Below, in pieces: positions 32,182 to 40,144 of a stretch of 64,000 nt of DNA. Within the stretch, counting starts at the first letter, position 1. Each line of letters begins with the position of its first letter. The notes beneath the pieces are model-generated. The model worked only from the letters and a program-made list of their open reading frames with translations, was not told the origin of the DNA and made no database searches. The stretch lies in assembly GCA_036250225.1 (NCBI GenBank), contig JAPZLL010000012.1, forward strand, positions 744,001 to 808,000. Reading direction: 5' to 3'. Position numbers and translations under genes: made by a program. This DNA is from Cercophora sp. LCS_1 (Eukaryota; Ascomycota; Sordariomycetes; Sordariales; Lasiosphaeriaceae).

Positions 32182-33225
32182 CTAGACCTTTTTGCCGGAT
32201 AACACTCGGTCAAAGATCTCAAAGTTTCCGTCCTCTTTCGGGTCGTAGACAGCAAACCACACCTGGCGCCACCAGTTCCCCCGGAACTCATGCTCCTTTA
32301 ACACCTCGAGCCAACAATGGGCGACATCCTCGGGCGGGTTCGCAAACACGCCGCACCCCAGAGCGCCAAGGACAAGCAAGTCGTTGCCGTTGGTGGCCGC
32401 CATGCGCAGCGCCAGTCTCATCTTGGACTTGGTGATGTCGCGGTCCCTGTCGCGCTCAAACACGTGCACCTTGTCCCTGCCCGGCTGCTGGGTTTCCTCC
32501 TCGAGCAGCTGCGTTTGCTCGTCAACATCCATCGCGTCGACACCGGCGGTTTTCTCCTTGTCCTTGTCCTTCCCCTCCTTCCCCTTCTCCTCCTTCTTCG
32601 TCTTCTTGTTCAAGATAAAGGTCCTCACCGGGGGCTGGTAGATGGCCGCAACGGTCAGGACGCTGACGACGGGCAGCGCCCCCAAAGCAGCCGCACTGTC
32701 ATCATCATCAAGCAGCAGATGGTGGCCCGAAGCCATGTCGCCGCGCACAACGAGCACGTACGGGCTGTAGAGCGCCTCGTCCATGGCCAGCGGGTAGTGC
32801 TTGGGGTTGAGACTCAGCGGCAGCGAGCTGCGGTAGCAAATGGCCTCCTCCTGCGCCATGGCGCCATTCTGCCAGCCGCCGCCAGGATGGCGATGGTTGG
32901 CAAAGTTGACAATGGCGGGCCGCGAAGTGGCATTACTAGTATTAGTATTGTTATTATTATTATTATTGCCGCCCTCCGTGGCGCTGTCAATCAGCATCAG
33001 CTGGATTGCGGCGTTGAGCGTGTCCTCGTTGACAACCTTGATGGTGGCGCGCTCCGGGTGCGCGGGGCAGTCGTTGGGGTCCAGGTGCGGGAGCGTGCGA
33101 GAGGAATACTTGCGTGACGAGCACGCCTGGGTGTTGGTCTTGAGCTTGTCCAACACCACCGTCAGTCTTTCGAGTGTCTCCTTTGCAGTGGCTTTGAGTT
33201 CTTCCCTCCTCGAGTTATTGGCCAT
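32182..33225 (-). CDS. PARG-like hydrolase (DUF2263 / TIGR02452, microbial-type)
   Basis: Single-exon frame of 347 residues; ATG at 33225. The signature GGG (115-117) followed eight residues later by QEE (125-127), in a PGGGWxxGxxAQEE context, is that of bacterial-type poly(ADP-ribose) glycohydrolases. There the second Glu is catalytic (family knowledge). The macrodomain-like C-terminal loop LGALGCGVFANPP (about 286-298) binds the diphosphate in relatives. NFANHRHPGGGWQNGAMAQE is the diagnostic block. Two insertions are unusual: an Asn run (87-93) from an ATT/AAT repeat, and a Lys/Glu-rich stretch (about 207-250) between core strands. It should remove ADP-ribose from protein or nucleic acid. 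Its neighbours are two PARP-like genes. The reaction is inferred from the motif. Confidence 0.85.
   Translation of the reverse strand: MANNSRREELKATAKETLERLTVVLDKLKTNTQACSSRKYSSRTLPHLDPNDCPAHPERATIKVVNEDTLNAAIQLMLIDSATEGGNNNNNNNTNTSNATSRPAIVNFANHRHPGGGWQNGAMAQEEAICYRSSLPLSLNPKHYPLAMDEALYSPYVLVVRGDMASGHHLLLDDDDSAAALGALPVVSVLTVAAIYQPPVRTFILNKKTKKEEKGKEGKDKDKEKTAGVDAMDVDEQTQLLEEETQQPGRDKVHVFERDRDRDITKSKMRLALRMAATNGNDLLVLGALGCGVFANPPEDVAHCWLEVLKEHEFRGNWWRQVWFAVYDPKEDGNFEIFDRVLSGKKV
32936..32967. repeat. ATT/AAT microsatellite inside the PARG-like gene
   Basis: Repeated ATT/GTT/AGT units on the plus strand, which on the coding strand encode the Asn/Thr run at residues about 87-96. Confidence 0.8.
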
Positions 33226-33846
33226 GACGTAAATGAAGATTTGGTGTTGCCGATTTCTGTAATAGTGGAGAATTTTTTTTTTTTTTTACCTGACCTCGGA
33301 CGGGATATGGAGGAGGAGCTTGCTTCTTGTTTTTGCACCGTATGCACTCCGTACCTTGTCTTTTCTTCATTGAGCCCATCGGTCGTCAGGCAATTCGTTG
33401 GGCCAAGGACCGCAAGAGGCAGTCGCGCTTGGGGGGGAGGGGTGGGCTAAATTTCCTAAACGTACCCCTCCGGAGCGAAGGGTCGTCAACCCGGGCCGTT
33501 TGGGCGGCCCGTGTCTTGGCGCTTTGCATCATCAACGTCCACATTGGGACGAACATTTGAGGACCCGCTATCTAGGTAGGTACGTGAGGACCACGCTTGG
33601 GCTGGACCAGTGACGACTAGTAAATCCTTGGTGTTGCATGTTCCCCCGTTCTCTTATTATTTGGTGCAGATTTCCCCGCTATTGATGTCGGAAATGTTCC
33701 CTATTCTGCATTGGTAGCTGCCCTTTTATTTTCTTCCTATTTTTTTTTTTGTTTTGAACCGTCACAAGGTAATCAGAGACTCAAGAAGGTTGAGAAACAT
33801 GATCGGTATTCCTCTCACTCACTCGACTGACCCCAATCAGAGTTGT
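33226..33846. other. Gap between the PARG-like and zinc-finger PARP genes
   Basis: 621 bases between two minus-strand genes; presumably the PARG-like promoter. It has T runs at about 33271-33286 and 33740-33750 and a CTAGGTAGGTACGTGAGG element near 33572. No gene is seen. Confidence 0.5.
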
Positions 33847-34785
33847 TCAGAGAGGCGTCCTAGTGTACATGATCAAGCCAATCGGCAGGATAGCGGACCT
33901 GTTGTACACAACAGCCTCGTTATACTGAAGCACTCCTCCCTGATCCAAAGTCGCTCCCATGACGGATGAACACCCCTCGGCCGGAGCCTCCTTCCAGTTA
34001 TCCGCCTGCTGAAGTCTTTCAAACTTGCCAATGTAAACAAGGCATAAGATGATGCCGTGCAATTTGGAACGGATGCGGTGGTTCCAGGCATAGTTGTTAG
34101 CTTTCGAAGACACGCTGGTTGAATAGATTCCTCCTCCAAACATATTGCTCCCGTCACCTAAAGAACATGTTTGTCAAGTTAGCTAGGTTGGACTGATGTC
34201 AGTTTGAAAGAAAGAAAACTCATGGGTCGGGTGTTACGAACGCTCTGGAAGCTTGAACCCGTTACGAAGAATGCCGCAGAGGGAGCATGCCTTCTTGCTG
34301 CAGAGGTTCAGGTAATCGCCCGACCTACCCACGTGGCAGGCCCGCTGCGTTCCGTGAAAATAGCGACGCCACCCCTTGGGCACCTGGTCAAAGAGATACG
34401 AATACCTCCTGTTGAAGTAGATGGACTGGATCGAGCCTTCTTTGTCGTCATGGTACCACTTGTTGTCGAATATGGTCTCGATGTCCTGGTAGATCTTGCT
34501 GGATCTCCACAGTCTCACCATATCAGAGGCCATTGTGTCTTGGCCGTGATCGTTGTCGATCATGTGCTGGGCCATAGAGTGCTGGAAGTCGAACTGCCTA
34601 TCGCACGTGTTGCATTCAGTTGACCAATGGTCTTCTTCGTCCATGTGATCATCTGCATCGTCTTTGGTGTGAAATCCATTGTCACACGTCTCGCAATCCC
34701 ACGGCCAATGGCCCTTGGCGCTCATGTGCTGTTCTAGCGCTCTCATAGAGTTGAATTGTCTGGGACAGAATTCGCAGGAAAACAT
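33847..34785 (-). CDS. Three-C2H2-finger protein with PARP-like ADP-ribosyltransferase domain
   Basis: Exons on the minus strand are 34785-34242 and 34157-33847, encoding 284 residues. Three C2H2 fingers occupy residues 4-80 (ligands C4/C7/H20/H26, C31/C34/H47/H53, C58/C61/H74/H80). A PARP-like catalytic fold follows (about 97-280). Triad positions are H144 in YFHGTQR, Y193 in GGGIYSTS and E262 in QYNEAVVYN, so the H-Y-E set is intact. A small Cys cluster (C162, C167, C170) sits in the loop after the first motif, as in a group of fungal PARP-like proteins. H-Y-E usually means poly- or mono-ADP-ribosylation with NAD+. The donor is GTTCGT, a weak site also used in the FMO gene of this window. 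The upstream frame is open to a TTG at 34881 but has no ATG, so 34785 is taken. Substrate unknown. Confidence 0.82.
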
Positions 34786-35906
34786 GCTGTCCTGTCGCTT
34801 TCTGCGTCGTGTTTGAGCTGACTGGCCAGGAGATTGTGTGGTCTGGTGGTTGTGAGGTTGGTGGGTGCTCGCATCGACCAAGTTTGCTCGCAGTATGGTA
34901 GCTACCTACCTAGGTACTGTCGTTGGGCAAGATGGAGCACCTTGGGTAGTTTTATCTACTGGATATGAGGGCTGGAGCTTGCAGTTTTGCTCGACGCCCC
35001 AATTTGGCCGAGACTGCAAATGCAGGCATCTTAACCGCCGTCATGTTCAACGTGTCTCACCTTGTCACCAGGACAGATGCCAGGTCTACGGCCCAATCCT
35101 GCAGATTCCTCGGAGGTGATGAGTAACGCCGCTGAATTACTGGACGTAGCTTGCCGCTGATGGCTGATGACTGATGGCTGATGGAAGCATCGTGAGATTT
35201 CATGACAAGACCACGTTCAAAGCGCAGTTACGAATCGCCTGGCCCCTTTCCGAAGCGAGTGGAAAATTTAAGCCCGGGTATGGGAGCTCCATGCATGCAT
35301 GCATGCACGCACAGAGAATTGTGGATCGGCGAGACGGAGCGGTGGCATTGTATCCAGTGTCACATTTTCCAATCAGAGCTAAATTTCACAGCCTCGCGTC
35401 TGCGATGAGGTGGCCTGACGCTAGACCGCCAAAAGAATGAACAAAGCCGGCCCAACCGGAACGAATCTCACTTTGGCCGCATGCATTGAATTCAGCTGGA
35501 CTGGTCCTGTTGGCCTCTGCTGTCCACCAGTGGCTGCAATTTGAGTCAAGAGAGGGGTTGAAGTTGTCTCAAGATTTGTGCCCAAAAGAGGAGCAAATCA
35601 ACGCCAAACTGCTTTCATACCTTACGAGGGGTTGCAGCCAGTTGCCGCATGACGGAACTCCGAAGTATTGAGGTTCCGTCTGCGTTCACGCCCACCCCAG
35701 CCCGCAAAGGCAAGAGACGAAGAAGAAAATCGAGCTTGTGGGTGAGAGAAAGACTCGCTTCATCCCACGAGTGCATGAGCCGTCTTTGGTCTCCCATCTC
35801 CCCATCAACAACGCTTTGCAAAACCTTTGATTTTTCAGTCTTGACCAGACTCAGCTTTTATCAAGGGGACTCCTTTGTCAAATAAGTGCGGCATTGTTTG
35901 ACCACG
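34786..35906. other. Divergent region between the two PARP-like genes
   Basis: About 1.1 kb between start codons of two divergent genes with homologous domains. It holds a GATGGCTGATGACTGATGG tandem stretch (35156-35184), an ATGC run (35291-35306) and a CTACCTACCTAGGTAC element (34904-34919). No separate coding region is supported. Confidence 0.5.
35156..35184. repeat. Imperfect tandem repeat GCTGATG(G/A)
   Basis: Four near-identical 7-base units in a row, followed 107 bases later by ATGC repeats (35291-35306). It lies in the shared upstream region of the PARP-like genes. Confidence 0.75.
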
Positions 35907-38048
35907 ATGGCTTTGGTACGCATCAGACGTGCGAAGCTTCCCGTCCAAAGAATGCTAATACCTTTTGTTTTTCTTTTGATATTAGAACGGTAGTCTGTTA
36001 CGCCCTGGAGATCCTAAGTACGAGCAGAGTACGTGAGAGATCCGTTCAAATACCAGAACTGCCTACCTACCTATCCAATACTGACAACTAAAATCCTGTC
36101 TTAGTTCAGAGATCGTTTGCCAACGGTTGGGAGGACCAGACCAAGTCATACGCCATCAAGGCCATTTACAGCCTGGGTTCTTATGGCTTCACTGGAGAAA
36201 GGTCTCCCCAGCTCGCTTTTTATGGTGGCCGCCGGGCATGCTACATCGGCGACCGTGGCAAGCCGTTGCAGCGCTGCGACCTTGATACGTGTGATGTTTG
36301 CGGCTTTCTTCGACGTTCCTTTCAGCCAAGCTACCGCTGTAAGTCTTGTCCGTGTCCCGTCCTGGAAGTCTTTTTAACCCCTTTATGGCAGACGGCGATG
36401 GCACCATGGGTGGGCCCGATGTCTTTACCACAACCGCGACTTCTTCGGGCAAGTATACCTACGCAAGGGCCGCCAGCCGACTGTCTCTTTTCTAATGGGT
36501 GTATTAGAAGCTGATGACGGTGTGATGAACCATCACATCCGCTCGCACGCTCATGTCATAGTCGCGTGTGCGACCACCCGGGCACCGTCTGCTGCGTTGG
36601 TATGTCTTTCACAAGTCTCCCGGGCTACCTTGCTTTACACACAGAACCTACCTTTAACTCCACTCCCGTAGAGCACCGCGCCTGTCACAATTGGACTCGT
36701 CGTTTATACGAGGGCTGGATGGACACCGACACCCAAGCGGCCCGGTCATAATGTCTCAGCATACCCCAACCTATCCCAGTTTCCGACACAACGGGACACG
36801 ACGAAGCAACAGAAAGAGACCCCATCTCAGAGACAGCAACAGGAAGAAAGCTCGCCTGGGAAACAGCGACAGAGGATCGACGCATCTAACTCGGCCGAAC
36901 CCCTGGCCGACGCAATCGTCGCAGAGAAGCCCAACGTCAGGTGGGACGATGTTGCGGGACTCGAGGTGGCCAAGAAGGAACTTCAGCAGACCCTCATCTT
37001 CCCAGAGAGATTCCCCCAACTCTTTGACGCCCAGCGCAAGCCCCCGAGGGCCATCCTTCTTTATGGCCCGCCCGGTACCGGCAAGAGCCACCTTGCCGCT
37101 GCCGTTGCCACCGAAGTGGACCATGTCTTGTTTCGCATCAGTTCCGGCGACATCATGTCAAAGTGGTTGGGAGAGAGTGAGAAGTAAGAAAAACCTTCCT
37201 TCTGCGTGGCATCAGCGAGCGGTATTGGCACGAACAGCAAAGCACTAAACATCGTACAATACCTAGGCTTGTTCGCCAACTCTTCGAGATGGCCAGGCAG
37301 AAGAAGCCCGCCATCATCTTCATTGACGAGATTGACGCGCTATGCGCAAACCGTGACGGTCAAGGTCCCGGCGGCGGCGGTTCCAATAACGAGCACACGG
37401 CCCGCATCAAGACAGAGCTGCTGGTCCAGATGGAAAGCGTCGGAAACAAGAACGACGGCGTCGTTGTCCTGGCTGCCACGAATCTCCCCTGGGCTCTCGA
37501 TCCGGCTGCCAGACGACGCTTCCAAAAGCGCATCTACATTTCCATGCCCGACGAGGGCGCCAGGAAGCAACTCTTCCAGATCCATTCCGGAGACCGAGGC
37601 CGACTCCTCGCGGATCAGGAGCTCTTTCGGGAACTGGTACGCAGGACCGATGGGTTCTCGGGAAGCGATATTGCCAATTTTGTGCAGGAGGCGCTTCGGG
37701 CTCCGCTGGACAAGGTGTCGGCGGCGACACACTTCAAGAAGGTGGGTTGGACACCTATGCAGGCGCTCTGTCGACCGTGATCCTTTTCCATGATGCTGAT
37801 GAACGAATCAAAACCAGGTCAACTCGAATGGATCGCAACTCTACACGCCATGCGGACCGTACGAAAGCGGCGCCATCGAAATGACCTGGGACAAGGTCCC
37901 GAAAAACAAGCTCAAGGAGCAGCCTGTTACAGCTGCAGACTTTCTCCAGATCCTCAACCATGGCAATGTGAAGGCCTCTGTCGGCGTCGGGGAGCTGGGA
38001 AAGTACCAGGATTGGACAGAGGCATACGGTATGGAAGGCAGTAAATAA
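35907..38048 (+). CDS. Degenerate PARP-like domain fused to Vps4-type AAA ATPase
   Basis: Proposed exons are 35907-35915, 35986-36028, 36105-36338, 36392-36448, 36508-36599, 36672-37183, 37267-37741 and 37818-38048, encoding 550 residues in one frame. Residues about 1-160 align with the PARP-like domain of the divergent neighbour. FYGGRRAC matches FHGTQRAC, then come three Cys (C75, C80, C83), then SSEADD...NHHIRS against SSKANN...NHRIRS, and TIGLVVYTR against PIGLIMYTR. The intron after residue 95 sits at the same place and phase as in the neighbour. The triad is lost: H becomes Y57, the GIY motif is gone and the Glu region is deleted. A Gln/Lys-rich linker (180-215) leads to a Vps4-type AAA module: Walker A GPPGTGKS (277-284), Walker B IIFIDE (332-337), arginines 398-400, and a Vps4-like C-terminal helix. 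The AAA part has no ATG of its own. The intron at 36449-36507 must be GC-AG. The MIT domain of true Vps4 is absent. Expression is unproven. Confidence 0.68.
36449..36507 (+). other. Predicted GC-AG intron in the PARP-AAA gene
   Basis: 59 bases starting GCAAGT, the usual GC-donor form, with a TCTAATG branch-like sequence and a TATTAG acceptor. Only this splice keeps the frame and aligns SSEADD with SSKANN of the neighbour. A GT donor four bases downstream (AA|GTATAC) leads to a stop. Confidence 0.6.
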
Positions 38049-38425
38049 ACTGGTGCATGTAGCCGGGACGCAACTGTGGGGCGTTGCATGAGGTCCCGGC
38101 TTCTCAGTGTCTATACACCCGAATAAATCTGGGCATCTCTCTTCGAGTATCGTTTGAAACCAACACCCTAACATAGGTATGTTGAGTACAATATTTCCAT
38201 CAAGGAAGAAAACAGAATCGGCATACCAAGCCCCAAAAACCGAATGGTATCTTCGCTTCGCCATCCCCAACTCCATAACAGGCACAGATCCACATTATAC
38301 ACCTTTGTCTCTCCATCTCAAGGCTCCCACCGTATATACTGGTACCAGGTTTGTATATGAAAGACATTAAGAGAAAAGGAGGAGAACACAGCAACAAACT
38401 TTTGTAACCTTCAGCCTCATCATCG
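38049..38425. other. Convergent gap between PARP-AAA gene and GPCR
   Basis: 377 bases between the 3' ends of two convergent genes. It has an AATAAA at 38122-38127 that could act as a polyadenylation signal for the plus-strand gene. No gene is seen. Confidence 0.5.
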
Positions 38426-40144
38426 TCATAACGAGCCACCCTTGAGAACCCGCACGTTGCTTGCTCGTCGGCCGTTGTCAAGGTCCCGCCCGTACGGCCC
38501 CATGTTGATAACACCGCGCTTGTTGCCTCCCGTGTGATCTTCGCTCGGTAGTCTCTCCGACCTTCCGTTTTTGCAGTGACGCGACCAAAGATCCCAAGTC
38601 TCGGCCTTGAGGACATTCCAGCTGGTGGCGCAAAAGATGACCGCGTTCCAGACTCCTTGAAGAGGCAAGACGATAGCGCTGGCAAGATTGAGCGTATAGC
38701 TTGTCTCTTTCGGGTGAATGAATGAGTAAACACGGTTGATGCTGCTGGGCGTCCACGTAATCAAGATCGAAATGGCAAACAGAAACGATGTTCGCAGATA
38801 TGCGAGCTTGACTGGATCCAGGTTTCGCAGCTTCGTGCGGAACCGACGCCATGCCACTTTCGCCTTCTGGAGAGGCGACCTTTGCGGCTCCTTTTCTCGC
38901 TCTTGGACCTGCGCAGACGTGATGCTCGAGATGATTCGGAAGGGGTTATGAGAGTTCGCAGTGGATGGAGACGCGTGTGAATGCTCGTTGGGTTTGTTTG
39001 GTGCCGGCCAACGATGGATGTCGACCGGCGATTGGGGAGCTGGGAGAACGGCAGCGACCGAAGGTGTGGGTGATGATGGAGGGGTGATGGTCTGGTTATC
39101 GGGCGCCTCGGCTGTGATCTGAACCTCTGTCGTGATCGTCGGGTACATCCCCTGCTGCCCTACTCGGCCCTTCATCAATGTTAGATAGCTGGCATGAAAT
39201 AGCGCGTGCAGTGTGATAGGGGGGTGATGACGTCGTTCGGTGTCACCCATGCAGGGTAGGGGTGCTGGTGTTGCGGGAAACGAAAGAGTGCTCTCTGGAA
39301 CTCACCTTCTCAGTAGAAGCCTCGATGTCACTTCCAGAGGCGCCCCTTGGTTGAGTGCTTAGAGTGAGGTTCCGGAGCTGATTACGCTGGTGGAATACTT
39401 GATATCCGACAGCAAGGTAGATGACACCAGAGAGAACGCTGCATGTCCAGATGGGTAAGTAATACAAATAGATTCGAAGTTGGTTGAAATGGTCGCCAAA
39501 CCAGCACCAAAGCTGGCACTCCATGTTAGAGATAGGTTCAAGCGAAAGAAGAGATGGATAAAGCGGACTCACCGTGGCGTTGCCATAGATTCGGTCGCCA
39601 TTGGGCATATAAAACAGACAGATGAAGGCGGGGACGGCTGGAATGCCAAAACAAATGATGCAATAGAGTATCATGTACTTCTTGGATGAGTTCGGGTTAA
39701 CCGACAAGAAGAAAACCATGAATACGTTGACGGCCATGGCAAGAGACCACCATGGATCCGACTGCATGAACCTGCAAACCATTAGCTCCAACCGATGGTT
39801 GAGAAACCTAGGAGGCGCTGAGCCCCAAGGTCTAGCCACCGCACTTACATCTCCAGCAGGAAGGCCTGGAACTGGCAAAGGGCAGAATCATCGCCACTGT
39901 AGATGCCATCATATCCAATGAGGCAAGCGACGCTGGCTCCAATGTTGGCGATGGAGGCAAAAAAGATAAATGTGTTTGGGATCGTTCGGAGTCTCTTCAA
40001 GACGCCGTAGGCGATGATGATGAGAAAGACACCAACCAGGCTGAGAGAGGCTCCAAACCTCTCCACATGCTGGATGGTGCCGCGTTCCGTGATGGTCAGA
40101 TTCATGTAGCCGGTGACCCCCGGGGTGATCTTGAGGGAAACCAT
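38426..40144 (-). CDS. cAMP-receptor-like seven-transmembrane GPCR (GprH/GPR-1 type)
   Basis: Exons on the minus strand are 40144-39849, 39771-39573, 39512-39306 and 39169-38426, encoding 481 residues. Each join keeps frame. TM1 is around SLVGVFLIIIAYGVL, TM2 FIFFASIANIGASVACLIG, TM3 SLAMAVNVFMVFFLSV, TM4 MILYCIICFGIPAVPAFICL, TM5 YYLPIWTCSVLSGVIYLAVGY. A long Ser/Pro-rich third cytoplasmic loop (about 245-370) follows, then TM6 RTSFLFAISILITWTP and TM7 LNLASAIVLPLQGVWNAVIF. The pattern (N-glycosylation site at NLT near the start, Cys in the first extracellular loop and in LWCWFGD, ITWTPSSINR in TM6) fits fungal cAMP-receptor-like GPCRs. These couple to heterotrimeric G proteins at the plasma membrane (family knowledge). 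Ligand unknown. Confidence 0.9.

Noticed and set aside
32317..33117. 266-residue plus-strand frame
   Set aside because: Exact antisense of the PARG-like gene; composition reflects the mirrored codons.
36566..36751. Short plus-strand frame containing CDHPGTVCC and FNSTPVEHRAC, which could be the end of the PARP-like domain
   Set aside because: Its match to the neighbour (EGCSSVMGA, YNEAVVYN) is weak, it needs a frameshift from the preceding exon, and it ends before the AAA part. Removing 36600-36671 as an intron instead joins open frames and gives a better match (TIGLVVYTR).
36691..37248. 185-residue frame with ATG overlapping the first AAA exon
   Set aside because: It is in a different frame from the Walker A motif and has low-complexity Arg/Ser composition; it is a shadow of the AAA exon.
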